Shown piece after piece: positions 38,588 to 49,065 of a stretch of 64,000 bases of DNA. The DNA lies in contig NW_008705566.1 in assembly GCF_000186865.1 (NCBI RefSeq), positions 2,163,699 to 2,227,698 of the forward strand, in the 5' to 3' direction. Position 1 is the first letter of the stretch. Each line of letters begins with the position of its first letter. The stretch is from Aureococcus anophagefferens. Lineage: Eukaryota; Sar; Pelagophyceae; Pelagomonadales; Pelagomonadaceae. The notes below the pieces were generated by a model that did no database searches, was not told where the DNA came from, and saw nothing but the letters and a program-made list of their open reading frames with translations. The position numbers and the translations under genes are program-made.

Positions 38588-39919
38588 ATGATGGCAGCCC
38601 GCTTCGGGCTGCTCCTACTCCTCGCCGCGGCGGCGGAGGCCGTCCACTCGACGGCGGCCATGGCCGGCGCCGAAAAGATCATGGAGTCGCTCGAGGTCGT
38701 CGCGAGCCGCAACGCGACCGTGTCGTTCCCCGCGACGAAGGCCGACGGGCCGTACTCGTACTACGTCGCGCGCGCGTCCGGGCCGGCGCTCGTCGCCGGC
38801 GTCGTCGAGCGCGCGGGCGCGCGGCTGCGCGCCAAGTTCGACGCGCCGCTCACGGGCCGCTACTTCGTCGAGGTGCTGCGGCTCGTCGACGCCATCGACG
38901 CCGCGGCGGTCCTCGAGAATCGGACGCGGGCCGACGACTGGCCCTGCGCGAACCGGCCGCCGGACGCGACGGTCTTCGCCGGCTTCGCGTCCTTCGCCGC
39001 CGCGCCCGGCCGGCCGTCGCTCGCCGCGACGCGCGGGAGCGCCTGGATCAACGGCGGCGGCGGCGGCGGCTTCGCGCGGACGCGGTACCAGGTCTGCGGC
39101 CACAAGACCTGCGAGCGGGCCTACTGCGACGGGCTGGCGGCGGAAGCCGTCGACGCGGCCCAGGGCCTCGCGCGCTTCGCGCCCTACCGCTGGTTCGCGG
39201 CGCCGCCCGCGGACCGCCTCGCGTTCCGCCCGCGGAACGACACGGGCGCGCGCCGGGGCCCGTCCGTGTGCCTCGTCGGCGCGAGCCACGCGCGCAAGGT
39301 CTGCGACGTCCTCTTCCGCTGCCGCTACGTCGAGTCGCTCTACGCGCGGGACGTCCACGAGCCCGCGTTCGTGCGGAACCTGCTCGCGGCCGCGCGCGCG
39401 ACGCGGTGCCGCGTCGTCGCGACCTGGGGCCAGTGGGAGGCCGCGGCCGTCGGCGACGCGGGCGCGCGCGGCTTCGCGACGCCGCTGCGCGGCTTCGCCG
39501 CGGACCTCGACGCGTTCTGCCTCCTGGCGACGTCGCTCACGCGGCGGCCCGTCTGGCTCATGACGACGGGCTACAGCCCGCTCGGCTGCATCCGACTCTG
39601 GTGCGTCCGGCTTTCTATCGAGCAGGCTTGTTTGTGCTCACGGGCGCATCGTACCCATCGCAGGTGCCCAGCGCTGGACCACCGCCTCCCGCCCGTCGCC
39701 GACGCGTACAACGCCGTGCTGCGGCGGGTCGCGGCGAAGCACGCGCCGCGCGTCGGCGTCGTCGACAACGAACCCATCGTCGGGCCCGTCTGGGACGCGG
39801 CGCCCGACTGGTGCCACGAGCAAGGGCGGGTCCTCGACGCCATCGCGACGAACGTCGTCGCGACGATCAAGGCCGACGTGGCGGCCTGGGCGGACGACGA
39901 CGGGGGCGGCGCGTGGTAG
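38588..39919 (+). CDS. Secreted SGNH/PC-esterase-like protein (possible glycan acyl-esterase or acyltransferase)
   Basis: The start at 38588 gives a clear signal peptide (MMAARFGLLLLLAAAAEA). The C-terminal half carries an SGNH pattern: CLVGASHARKV (nucleophile Ser block), VVATWGQWEA and DWCHEQG (D-x-x-H block). This arrangement is seen in PC-esterase, NXPE and Pmr5/TBL-type proteins that add or remove O-acetyl groups on glycans. Bases 39601-39663 (GTGCGT...CATCGCAG, 63 bp, a multiple of three) look like an in-frame intron. That stretch reads as Cys/Arg/His-rich sequence unlike the rest, and its removal joins LW to CPALDH. The enzymatic reaction is inference. Confidence 0.65.
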   Translation: MMAARFGLLLLLAAAAEAVHSTAAMAGAEKIMESLEVVASRNATVSFPATKADGPYSYYVARASGPALVAGVVERAGARLRAKFDAPLTGRYFVEVLRLVDAIDAAAVLENRTRADDWPCANRPPDATVFAGFASFAAAPGRPSLAATRGSAWINGGGGGGFARTRYQVCGHKTCERAYCDGLAAEAVDAAQGLARFAPYRWFAAPPADRLAFRPRNDTGARRGPSVCLVGASHARKVCDVLFRCRYVESLYARDVHEPAFVRNLLAAARATRCRVVATWGQWEAAAVGDAGARGFATPLRGFAADLDAFCLLATSLTRRPVWLMTTGYSPLGCIRLWCVRLSIEQACLCSRAHRTHRRCPALDHRLPPVADAYNAVLRRVAAKHAPRVGVVDNEPIVGPVWDAAPDWCHEQGRVLDAIATNVVATIKADVAAWADDDGGGAW

Positions 39920-40065
39920 CGTGGTGTGTGGTGCGTGCGAGGCCGGGCGCGAGGCCTGGCGCGGGCGACGGCGGCGTACGGCGCGGCGCGGCGGGCCGCA
40001 CAGACCCGGCGGCCATTCGAAGGCGGCTCGAATGCGATGCCTCCGACTGCGCCTTGATTGAGAGC

Positions 40066-41871
40066 ATGGATGCGGACGACGAGCTCGAGCTGCTCGAAGC
40101 GATGTACGCCGACGACGTCGACGTGCAGCGCTCGAGCGGCGACAACGCGCTGCTGGAGCGCATCGACGTGCGGCTGCGCTCCGACGGCGCATCGATGACC
40201 TTGCGACTGGCCTGTGACGGCGGCAAGTGGCGCACGAGCATCGAGGCCTGGCGCGGCCCCATGTCGGAGCGGTCGCGCGTCGCCGCGGCGGCCCGAGGCG
40301 ATTCGATGCTCGAGATCGTCGACTCGGCGCGCGACGCGCTCAACGACGTCGTCGAGGCGCCGCCCGCGGCGGCGGCGGACGAGACCGTCGCGAAGCCGGA
40401 AGAAGAGGAGGAGTCATGGGCCGGCGCGCTCTGGGAGGTGACGCACTTTACGGGCTGCCGGTCCTGGCCGTCGCGGCGCTGGGTCGAGTCCGGCGGCGTC
40501 CACGTGCCCAAGGGCGCGACCGGCGTCGTCGCGGAATACGTCGACGGCTGGGTCCGCGCCGAGGGCTCGAGCCTCTGGATGCCCACCAAGGGCAAGTCGT
40601 CCAGCGTGCGCCTCGTCCACGTCCACAAAAAGACGACGTCGGACCAGAACCAGGAAGCTTGGAAGGAGAAGGCCGACGCGACGAAGACGGCGACGAAGAA
40701 GAAGGCGCGCGCGGATCGGCCGGCGCTCGCGGCGAACCGCCGCGGCACGGCCGTCGGCGCGCGCGCGAGCGACGTCGCGGCGGCGCCGTGCGACGACGTC
40801 GCGCCGCCGCCGCCGCTTCCGAGGGCGCCGAACCGCGCGGCGAAGCGCGCCGCGGCGTCGTCGCACAAGGACGCGCGCTACTTCTTCGACGAGAGCGCCT
40901 GGGTCGACGACGACGACGGCGCGGCGGGGCCCGCCGCGGCGATGCCCGCCGCGGCGGCGCCTCCGCCAGCCGCGGCGGCGCCTCCGCCCGCCGCCGCGGC
41001 GCCGTGGAACGCGGGCGCGGCGCTCATCAGGGCGCAGCTCGCGCGGTCCGAGCGGTGCCTCGTCGACGCGCGCCTGCTCAGCGACGCGGAGAAGTGCCTC
41101 GAGGGCGACTGCGTCTACGCGCCGGGCCTGCTCGCGGGCGACGCCTTCGGGACCGCGCTGAGGCTCGCCGAGGAGCTCTCGCGGCACGCGTCGGGCGGCG
41201 TCGTGTCGTGGAGCAGGCACCTCAAGCACGAGTCGCCGTCGTTCTCGCGGACTTTTTCTTCAGTGGTGGCCCAGCTGTCCCGCGAGTTCGACGTCGACGT
41301 CTTCGCGACGCGGCTGAACTTCTACCGCGACGGCGGCGACTGGAAGCCGTTCCACCGAGACTCCCACGCGTACTGCGGCGACGCCAAGGAGGATTTTACC
41401 ATGGGCGCGAGCTTCGGCGACGCGAGGGATTTGGCCTTCCGCCACGGCGCCGGCGGTTATGAGTTTTCCTTTCCCCAGCGCGACGGCGACGTGTTCGCGT
41501 TCGGATCGTCGACGAACGAGGCGTTCCTTCATGGAATCCCGAAGCTCCGCAGCAAGAAATTAGGCGGCCCGCGCTTCTCGATCATCGCCTGGGGCCGGCG
41601 GCGAAGGCTGACGTCGAAGAACTCGACCAAAGCGGAGCGCGACGCCGCGGAGGAGGTCCGGGCGTACGAGGCGCCGCCGCCGCCGCCGCGGCGACCGGAC
41701 CCGCCGCCGGAGGCGGACGACGCCCGCGCGGCGTCGGTGGTCCACCCGGACGACCTCCTCGCGCTCGTGCGCGACTTCGCGTCGAAGGCGGCGGTCGCGG
41801 CGCGCCTCAAGTCGCAGCCCGAGCGCGCCGTGCCGCGGCTGCAGCACCGGCACCTGCTCGAGGAGACGTAA
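40066..41871 (+). CDS. RWD-like plus AlkB-type 2OG-Fe(II) oxygenase
   Basis: This 601-aa protein starts at the ATG at 40066. The N-terminus (DELELLEAMYADDV) resembles an RWD domain. A Tudor- or SH3-like stretch (GVVAEYVDGWVRAEGSSLWM) and a Lys-rich, Ala/Pro-rich linker follow. From about residue 330 there is an AlkB-like double-stranded beta-helix. The iron-binding HxD is in WKPFHRDSHAY, with MGASFGDARDLAFRH, the distal His in AFLHGIPKL and the 2OG-binding Arg in GPRFSIIAWGRR. AlkB homologs demethylate nucleic acids or proteins; the substrate here is not deducible. The frame is open upstream to 39268, but that part shadows the SGNH gene. Confidence 0.8.
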   Translation: MDADDELELLEAMYADDVDVQRSSGDNALLERIDVRLRSDGASMTLRLACDGGKWRTSIEAWRGPMSERSRVAAAARGDSMLEIVDSARDALNDVVEAPPAAAADETVAKPEEEEESWAGALWEVTHFTGCRSWPSRRWVESGGVHVPKGATGVVAEYVDGWVRAEGSSLWMPTKGKSSSVRLVHVHKKTTSDQNQEAWKEKADATKTATKKKARADRPALAANRRGTAVGARASDVAAAPCDDVAPPPPLPRAPNRAAKRAAASSHKDARYFFDESAWVDDDDGAAGPAAAMPAAAAPPPAAAAPPPAAAAPWNAGAALIRAQLARSERCLVDARLLSDAEKCLEGDCVYAPGLLAGDAFGTALRLAEELSRHASGGVVSWSRHLKHESPSFSRTFSSVVAQLSREFDVDVFATRLNFYRDGGDWKPFHRDSHAYCGDAKEDFTMGASFGDARDLAFRHGAGGYEFSFPQRDGDVFAFGSSTNEAFLHGIPKLRSKKLGGPRFSIIAWGRRRRLTSKNSTKAERDAAEEVRAYEAPPPPPRRPDPPPEADDARAASVVHPDDLLALVRDFASKAAVAARLKSQPERAVPRLQHRHLLEET

Positions 41872-41911
41872 GGACTCATCCTTAGCATCTAAAAACGCGG
41901 AGGGGAGGGGC

Positions 41912-44163
41912 TCACGTGTCGAGCGCGCCCTTGAGTTTTTCAAAGCGCTGCTCGACGGCGGAGCCGATGGAAAGAAGGTTCGCGGCCGTGAGCGCCGCGA
42001 CGTCGCATAGCTGCGGCAGCTTCACCTCGGGCGGCGGCGCGACCGGCGGCGGCCGCGGCACCGGCGCGGCGGCCAGAGGCGGCGGCGCGGCGGCCAGAGG
42101 CGGCGGCGNNNNNNNNNNNNNNNNNNNNNNNNNNNNNNNNNNNNNNNNNNNNNNNNNNCGCCGCGCCCGGGCGCGCCCGCCGCCGCCGCCGTGTCGATGA
42201 CCGGCCGCGGCGCCGCGGGCGCCCGGGCGCCGCTCGCCGCCGCGGCCAGCGCGTTCGCGGCGGCGAGCTGCTCGTCGACGGGCGCCGCGAGCGCGTTCGC
42301 GGCGGCGGGCGGCAGCGCGACGGGCGACGCGACGTAGGCCGCGAGCATGTGGGCGACGCCGGAGCCCAGGCCCACGGGCGGCGGCGCCGCCGCCGCGGGC
42401 GGCGGGACCGCCGGCGCCGGCGCGGCGGGCGCCGCGGGCGCGTCGAGCACGCCGGCGAGCATCGACGCCGCGGCGAGCGACCGCGGCGACGACGGCGGCT
42501 TCGGCGCCTCCTCGGCCGCGTCGTCCTCGGGCGCCGCCTCGGGCGCGGCCTCGGGCGCGTCGGGCTCGGCCGCCGGCTCGCCGGAGATCATGAAGGACTT
42601 GGAGAGCAGGACGCCCGGCGCCGCCGGCTCGAGCGGCGGCGCGTTGGCCGGCGCCGGCGCGGCGTCGCCGCCGCCGCTTTCCGCGGGCGCGGCGACGCCG
42701 CCGCTTTCCGCGGGCGCGGCGTTGAAGGCCTTGGCCGCGGCGGAGAAGACGTCGGCGGGCGTCGTTCCGGAAAAAACCTCGGCGGGCGTCGGCGCCGCGG
42801 AGGAGTCGTCGGAGTCCGAGTCCGAGGGCTCGCCGTCCGCGGGCTTCTTCGCCGCGCCGACCATGCCGAAGAGCGCCATCGCGGCCAAATCCTCGAGCGA
42901 CGACTCCGGCGCCTTCTGCTCGCCGTCGGGCTGGTGGTTCGCGATCATGCGGCGGATCTCGTCCTGGTCGTAGAGCCGTAGAGCGTCGAAGCCCTCGAGG
43001 TCGTCAGGCTTTTCGATGACCTTGGTGCGCTTCGAGGCTTTTTTAAAGGACTCGAAGATGCACGCGGGGTGGTACCAGTGGACGCGCTTGTTCTGCTTCT
43101 CGTTGACGCGCGGCGGGATCTTGCCGATGCGCGGCTCGCCGATGCGCAGGGCCGCCTTGCACTTGTGGTAGCGGCACTTGGCGCGGCAGTCCGTCGCGTA
43201 CTCGGCGACGTACTTGTTCGAGCCGATGCGGCCCGCGAGCATGCCCCCGAGGCGGCCGTGGTCCTGCTGGTTCGTCGCGCGGTCCGTGTCCAGGGCGAGG
43301 CGCACGACGTCGAGGTCCAGCGTCGTCTCCTCGCTCTTGACGAGGCGGCGGACGATGCGCGCGGATTCTTTCGTGGGGCCCTCGACGGGCGTGCCGTCCG
43401 CGAGCTCGTAGACGGGCGGCGGCGCGAGGAAGAGCATGGTCGTGTCGTCGTCGAGGCCGACGCGCCGCTTCAGGGACCGGTGGTTGCCGCCGCCGGCGGC
43501 CGCCGCCGCGGCCGCCGCGCCGGCCGCGGCCGCGCGGCCGGGCCGCCCGGACGCCGTCAGCGGCGGCGGCGCGGACGCCGCGCGGATGTCGTGGCAGGCC
43601 TCGCCGAGGATGACGTCGTCGTCGCTGTCGCTGTCGCTGAGGACGAGGGGGCGCTTCTCCGGCCTGGGCGCGGGCGGCTCCGGCGCGGGCGCGGGCGGCG
43701 GCGGCGGCTTCGGCTTCGGCGCGCGCGGCGCCCTGGGCTTCGGCGGCGGCGGCTTCTTCTTCTTCTCGACGCCGCCGCCGCACTCGACGGCGAAGCGCCG
43801 GTGCGCCGCGCGGCCCTGGGCCGTCGTGAAGACGCGGCCGCAGCTCTCGCAGGGGTGGCTCTGCGCGGGCCGCGCCGGCGCCGCGGGCTCGGGCTCGGCC
43901 TCGGCCTCGCCGTCGCGCGGCACGGTCCAGTCGCGCCCGCTGCCGTCGCTCGGCGGCCGCAGCAGGTCCCAGTCGACGCCGAGCTCCGTCTCGCCGTCGT
44001 GGTAGTGGATGTCGAACTTGGGCGTCCGCTTCGACGTCTTCGGCGGGATGACGGCGGTGATCGTGCCGAGGTAGTAGCAGCTCCCGCCGTCCCAGAGCGC
44101 CTCGACGATGTCGCCCACCTCCGGGTACATCACCCGGGCGCGCTTCAGCGCGGGGTGGCTCAT
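41912..44163 (-). CDS. Chromatin-type protein: Tudor-like, C2H2 finger and PARP-type zinc finger (gap inside)
   Basis: The N-terminus (DIVEALWDGGSCYYLGTITA, then FDIHYHDGETELGVDW) is a Tudor/Agenet-like module. Then come a C2H2-like finger (CESCGRVFTTAQGRAAH...C), Pro/Ala-rich linkers and an acidic Ser patch (LSDSDSDDD). At about residues 310-390 is a PARP-type zinc finger (YVAEYATDCRAKCRYHKC, RIGEPRIGK, HWYHPACIF), a DNA-break or nick-binding fold. No PARP catalytic domain follows. A run of N (42109-42158) interrupts PPPLAAA repeats. Coding resumes in a different frame (VKLPQLCDVAALTAANLLSI) and ends at 41912, so the gap length is not true. Likely a nuclear DNA-damage or chromatin reader. 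Confidence 0.78.
42109..42158. other. Assembly gap of 50 N
   Basis: The gap sits in a GC-rich tandem repeat coding for PPPLAAA units. Frames on either side disagree, so the true length is not 50 (modulo 3). Confidence 0.97.
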
Positions 44164-44545
44164 GGCGGGGCGCGGGGGACGCGTGGCCGCAAATTCGCCG
44201 CGCGGAACTTCGCGTTACGGGAACTCAACCAAAATGGGCCCGTTTCGAGAGCTGTCTGGCCGTGCGCGACCCCCGACGCGTGCGAGCGCTGCCCAGACGT
44301 GCGCAAACGCTACTCCGACGCCCAGCCCAAGCGCCCGCTCTGAACGCTTGTAGGGCCAAAGGAGGCGAACCAGCGTGGAGGGGAGGGGAGGAGACAGAGA
44401 TTTTGCACCGGCAGATCGGCCGATGTCGTGTTTGTGTTGAGGCACACGCGCCCCCCTATGTAATTTTTGCGCCGGCATCCGTCGCATCCGACCGCATCTA
44501 GAGACCGAGTCGAAACAGGATGGTAAGCCAAACCTCCTAATAAAC

Positions 44546-46513
44546 CTACCCCACCGTCTTCCCGCGAACCAACCCCGGGCCGCGCCGCCCGAGCGCGACG
44601 AGGCCGCCCGGCGGCGGCGGCGGCGGCGCGCTCGCCTGGCGGTTGCCCTTCTTCGGCGCGGCCGGCGCCGCGTCCGCGTTCTCCGCGAGCGCCTTCGCCA
44701 GGGCCCCGCCGTCGTCGCGGTCCGCGCGCGCCGCGTCGCCGAAGAGCGCCGTCGCGTGGCGCCGCGAGTTGCCCGCGACGTCGACGACGACCGCGCGGTC
44801 CTTGCCCGGGTGGCCCCGGAGCGCGCGGCCGACCTGCTGCGCGTAGAGCGCGGGCGACTCCGTCTTCCGCAGGAGGAGCACGGCGGAGAGCGACGGCTCG
44901 TCGAAGCCCTCGCAGAGGAGCGCCGCGTTCGTGACGACGTCGACGTTTCGGTCCGCGAGGAGGCCGAGGACCCTACCCCGCGCCTTCTCCTTCGTCGAGC
45001 CGTCGACGTGCTCCGCGCGGAACCCCGCGGCCCGGAGCGCGTCGCGGAGGGCCAACGAATGCTTCACGTCGCGGCAGAAGGCGACGGCCGTCGCGTTTTC
45101 GACGTCCGCGGCGACGCGCGCCCAGCAGCGGACGGCCAGACGGACCGCGTCCGCGTCGTCGAGGGCCCGGTCCTCCTTGGCGGACTTGGACGTGCGCGGC
45201 CGCAGGGCGCGGACCGCGAGGCGGTCCTTGGGCGTCGGGCCGACGACGTCGGGCCTCGCGAGGTGGCCCGAGGCGACGAGGTCGCGGATCTGCGGCCCGG
45301 CCACCGAACCGCCGAAGGCGCTCCCGAGCACCGCGTCCCGCGAGAGCCGGAAGGGCGTCGCCGTCAGCCCGATGACCACGCAGCGCGGCTTGGACGCGAG
45401 GCCCGTGAACAGCAGGCTCAGGTAGCTGTCGGCCGCCGCGGAGTGCGCCTCGTCGACGACGACCGCGTCGAAGTCGAGGCCGCCCGCCTCGGCGGCGCCG
45501 CTCGCGCGCAGCGCCTGGATCGTCGCCACGGTCACGCGCGGCCGCGCGTCGCACTCGTCGGGAGAACCCCAGGGCTTCCTGAAGCCGTCGTCCCGCTCGT
45601 CGACGGCCGCGAAGTCGCGGAGCGCGCGCCGCGTCTGCGCCGCGAGCACCGTGCGGTTCACGACGAAGAGCGCGCGCCGCCCGCCGCAGAGGCGCTCGAG
45701 GAGCGCCGCGGCGACCCGCGTCTTCCCGCCGCCGGTGGCCAGCGACAGGAGCGCGGACGCAAAGGGCCGCGCCTCCGTGCGGTTGCCGGGGCTCCGCAGC
45801 GCGGCCTCGGCGTCGAGCACGAGGCGCCGCTGGTAGTCGCGCAGCGACGCCCACGCGGGGCCCGTCGGCTCCCGGCGGAACGGCGACGGCGCGGGCTTGG
45901 GCTTCGGGTCGCGGCCGAGCCCGAGCGACGACAGCGCGGAAACGAGGTCGTCGTCGTCGTCGTCGGGGGCGGCCGGCGGCGGTGCTTCGATTGATTGCGG
46001 CGGCTCCTCCTTCGGCGCTTCGGTCGTCGTCGGCGCTTCGTCGACGGGCGTCGGCGCCTCGTCCGGAGCGGCGGTCGGCGGTTCCTCCGGGACCGCGGGC
46101 GCGTCCTCCGCCCGCTCGTCGGGGACCGCGGTCGCGGCCTCCGGCTCGGCGGCCGCCGGCTCGAGCGCCAGCGACGCGACGAGGCCCGCGAGGCCGTCGT
46201 CCTCCTCGTCCGGCTCCGGCGCCGCGCCGTCTTCGGCCGCCGGCTCGGGCGTAACGCTGGGCGGCACTTCAGGCGCCGCGCTGGGCGGCTCCTCGGGCGC
46301 CGCGCTGGGCGGCACTTCAGGCGCCGCGCTCGGCGGCTCCTCGGGCGCCGCGCTTGCCGGCTCCTCGGGCGCCGCGCCAGGCAACGCCGGCGGCCGCCAG
46401 CCGTCTTCCTGCTTCATGTTCAGCGTCCATAGCTTCGTCTTCGTCGAGGAGTCGAGCTCCGCCCAGCGCTCTGCGCCCCAGGCTTCCTTGACGGCGCGCA
46501 GAGCGTCCTGCAT
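44546..46513 (-). CDS. SF2 DEAD/DEAH-type helicase with repetitive Pro/Glu N-terminus
   Basis: The helicase core starts at about residue 220 with a Q-like RDYQRRLVLDAE. Motif I is SLATGGGKTRVA, motif Ia FVVNRTVLAAQ, motif II VVVDEAHSA, motif III GLTATPFR. Later motifs are FCRDVKHSLALRDAL, VDVVTNAALLCEGFDEP (V) and YAQQVGRALRG (VI). This matches Irc3 or RecQ-distant 'type III restriction'-like SF2 proteins. The N-terminal about 160 residues contain APEEPPSAAPEVPPS repeats and acidic stretches. The N-terminus begins MQDALRAVKEAWG; the exact first base is uncertain by one. The gene is divergent from the PH-ankyrin-WW gene with about 200 bp of shared promoter. Confidence 0.88.
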   Translation of the reverse strand: MQDALRAVKEAWGAERWAELDSSTKTKLWTLNMKQEDGWRPPALPGAAPEEPASAAPEEPPSAAPEVPPSAAPEEPPSAAPEVPPSVTPEPAAEDGAAPEPDEEDDGLAGLVASLALEPAAAEPEAATAVPDERAEDAPAVPEEPPTAAPDEAPTPVDEAPTTTEAPKEEPPQSIEAPPPAAPDDDDDDLVSALSSLGLGRDPKPKPAPSPFRREPTGPAWASLRDYQRRLVLDAEAALRSPGNRTEARPFASALLSLATGGGKTRVAAALLERLCGGRRALFVVNRTVLAAQTRRALRDFAAVDERDDGFRKPWGSPDECDARPRVTVATIQALRASGAAEAGGLDFDAVVVDEAHSAAADSYLSLLFTGLASKPRCVVIGLTATPFRLSRDAVLGSAFGGSVAGPQIRDLVASGHLARPDVVGPTPKDRLAVRALRPRTSKSAKEDRALDDADAVRLAVRCWARVAADVENATAVAFCRDVKHSLALRDALRAAGFRAEHVDGSTKEKARGRVLGLLADRNVDVVTNAALLCEGFDEPSLSAVLLLRKTESPALYAQQVGRALRGHPGKDRAVVVDVAGNSRRHATALFGDAARADRDDGGALAKALAENADAAPAAPKKGNRQASAPPPPPPGGLVALGRRGPGLVRGKTVG

Positions 46514-46709
46514 GGGTGACGGTACGCGGGGAGGGCCTCCTAACAGAGGCACATCGCAAACCGTGCCGCACAAAGTCTGCACTCGCCAAGCAACATGCAC
46601 CCACGCAAGACGGTTTATTCGAGTGAGGCTGCCCGTCGAGAACCGTCTTACGCGTCGTCGCAGCGCTGCCGGACATCGTCACAACCGCCGCCGCGGCCTG
46701 CCGCGGCCC

Positions 46710-49016
46710 ATGGAGCCCGCACTACCGGAGGAAACGGTGACGAAAAACGACGTCCAGAAGGCGTCGTCGGAGCGCGTCGGTCCCATGGACGACGTGCTCG
46801 ACAGCGAGGTGCCCGTCGAGATCGTCCAGAAGCAGTCGCTGCTGCGTAAAAGACTGCCGGCGAAGACGGCCGACGCCGGGACCGTGGAGGAGATCGCCCT
46901 CGCCGCGCTGGAGATGAAGTCGCACATGGAGGGCGAGATACAGCGGCTGCGGCTCGAGAACGAGGCGATGCGCCACGAGTCGCTGGCGGGCCGCCGGGCC
47001 GGCGCGCGCCGCCCGGACCCGCAGGGCGCCCTGTCGCCGACGCCGCCCGTGCCGCCGCCGGCGAAGTCGCCCTTCAAGTCGCCGCCCTTCGCGTCGCCGG
47101 AGGCGCGCTCGGCCGAGAAGCCGCGGCGCGAGGCGTCGAGCCCCGTCGTCGAGGAGCTCGCGTCGCTGCGGCGGCGCAACGCGGAGCTCCAGCGCGAGCT
47201 CCAGAAGAGCGAGCGCGCCTGGCAGACGCCGACGGCGACGAGCCGCCGGCCGTCGCTGTCGACGCTCGGCGCGTCGCCCGTATGGGTCGGCGGCGAGCCG
47301 CGGGCGTCGCCGGAGAACTCGGCGGCGCCGCGCGTGCCCTTCTTCGCGCCCGTGAACCCGGGCCCCTTCCGGTCCGGGCGGTCGACGTCCTCGGGCGCCA
47401 GGGACTCGCTGGGCCTGCTCGCGGCCGCGCTCGACGTCTTCCCCCCGCGCTTGCGCCAGGGCGGCTTCCTCTGGAAGGTGCCCTTCTCGTCGAGCGGCGT
47501 CATGCCCCAGAAGCGCTGGTTCCGCGTCGCCCTGCGCCGCGGCGGCGCCGGGCGGCCCGACGAGGTCGTGCTCACGTGGTGCACGAGCCGCGCGACGACG
47601 GCGTCGGAGTCCGTGTCCGCGCAGGGCGACCGGTCCCTGAGCCTCGAGGACGTGCTCGAGCTGCGCGGCGGCCACCAGACGCCGGCCTGGTGGGTCCAGG
47701 CGGCGGCGAAGCGCACGCTGCCCGTCGCCGACCTCTGCTGGTCCCTCGTGTCCAAGGACCGGACGCTCGACGTCGCGGCCGAGGACGACCGCGACGCCAG
47801 GGCCTGGAAGCGGGGCCTGCGCGCCGTCGTCGCCATGCTCCAGCGCGAGCGGGCCCTGCGCTTCTCCGAGGACTCGGAGCAGCCCCAGGTCGACGACGAC
47901 CTGAGCGTGCGGTCCGTCGCGCTCGCGTCCTCGCGGTCGGGCGACTCGCGCGACTCGACGCCGTCGTCGACGCGGTCGTCGCGGTCCGGCGGGCCGGCGT
48001 CGTCGCGGTCCGGCGGCTCGCGGGGGCGGCGCACGCGCCACTTCGACGCCGACATCCCCGAGGAGGCGGAGAAGAGCCCGCGCGCGACGTTGGTCGACGC
48101 GCTCCGCCGCGGCGACGCCCTGGCCGCGCGCGCGGCGCTCGCGGGCATGATGGCGTCCGGCGCCGACGCCGTCGCGGCGAACGCGCTCGCCCAGTGCGAG
48201 GACCGCTCGGGCCGCACGGAGGCGCCGCTCCACGTCGCCGCGCGCCTCGGGCGCGTCGACCTCGCGGAGCTCCTGTTGGAGCACCACGCGGACGCGCGCG
48301 TCCGCGACAACGCGGGCAAGACGCCGGCCCACGTGCTCCTGGAGACGCGGGGCGACGGCGGCCGCGACGTCCTCGCGGTCCTCCTCGACGCCGCGGGCGA
48401 CGACGTTTTGGAGGCGCGCGACGACGGCGGCGACGTCGTGTTGCACGTCGCCGCGCGCGTCGGCGCGCTCCGCTGCGCGCGGCTCCTGCTCCAGACGGCC
48501 TGCGACCCCTCGCCGAAGAACCACGACGGCCTCACGCCGGGCGACGTCGCGCGCTCGAAGCGCGACGCGGCCATCGCGAACTTGATCGACGAGTACGGCT
48601 TCGACGGCGAACCGACGGATTTCTCGGCCGCGGACGACGCGCCCGCGCCGCCCCTCGAGCTCTTCGCGACGGCCGAGGGCGACGAGTGGCAGAAATTGTT
48701 CTGCCACGACAACCAGCACCCCTACTACGAGCACATCGCGTCCGGGCACACGCAGTGGGAGGACCCGCGCGCGGACGACGGCGACGGCGACGGCGCCGCG
48801 CTCCCGCTGCTCCTCGGCGCGGAGGCGCCGGAGACGGAGGAGCCCGAGGAGGACCCGCCGACGTCGAACCGGAGCGCCGACGCGAGCCCGCTCCCGGCGC
48901 TCGACGCGCCGGACCCGCCCCCGAGCCCGCTCCCGGCGCTCGCGGCGCCCAAGCCGGCGAAGCGCCTCGACGGCGCGCCGGCCCGCAAGCCCCTCATGCC
49001 CATCACGAACGCGTGA
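46710..49016 (+). CDS. PH-ankyrin-WW multidomain adaptor
   Basis: This is a 768-aa protein from the ATG at 46710. A leading coiled coil (VEEIALAALEMKSHMEGEIQ) and a second short one are followed by a PH domain at about residues 240-390 (RQGGFLWKVPFSSSG; KRWFRVALRR; WKRGLRAVVAML at the C-terminal helix). A Ser/Arg-rich linker leads to four ankyrin units (PLHVAARLGRVDLAELLLEH; VVLHVAARVGALRCARLLLQ). Near residue 665 a WW-like motif appears (DEWQKLFC, PYYEHIASGHTQWEDP). The order suggests a membrane-lipid-binding signalling or trafficking scaffold. One exon. Confidence 0.85.
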   Translation: MEPALPEETVTKNDVQKASSERVGPMDDVLDSEVPVEIVQKQSLLRKRLPAKTADAGTVEEIALAALEMKSHMEGEIQRLRLENEAMRHESLAGRRAGARRPDPQGALSPTPPVPPPAKSPFKSPPFASPEARSAEKPRREASSPVVEELASLRRRNAELQRELQKSERAWQTPTATSRRPSLSTLGASPVWVGGEPRASPENSAAPRVPFFAPVNPGPFRSGRSTSSGARDSLGLLAAALDVFPPRLRQGGFLWKVPFSSSGVMPQKRWFRVALRRGGAGRPDEVVLTWCTSRATTASESVSAQGDRSLSLEDVLELRGGHQTPAWWVQAAAKRTLPVADLCWSLVSKDRTLDVAAEDDRDARAWKRGLRAVVAMLQRERALRFSEDSEQPQVDDDLSVRSVALASSRSGDSRDSTPSSTRSSRSGGPASSRSGGSRGRRTRHFDADIPEEAEKSPRATLVDALRRGDALAARAALAGMMASGADAVAANALAQCEDRSGRTEAPLHVAARLGRVDLAELLLEHHADARVRDNAGKTPAHVLLETRGDGGRDVLAVLLDAAGDDVLEARDDGGDVVLHVAARVGALRCARLLLQTACDPSPKNHDGLTPGDVARSKRDAAIANLIDEYGFDGEPTDFSAADDAPAPPLELFATAEGDEWQKLFCHDNQHPYYEHIASGHTQWEDPRADDGDGDGAALPLLLGAEAPETEEPEEDPPTSNRSADASPLPALDAPDPPPSPLPALAAPKPAKRLDGAPARKPLMPITNA

Positions 49017-49065
49017 GGCCGCACGGTTCTCGCGCGCGGGTGGGTCCCTCTGTAACACCTGCTTC

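Noticed and set aside
43069..44343. 424-codon plus-strand frame
   Set aside because: Shadow of the PARP-finger gene; composition is Arg/Gly/Val-rich without domains.
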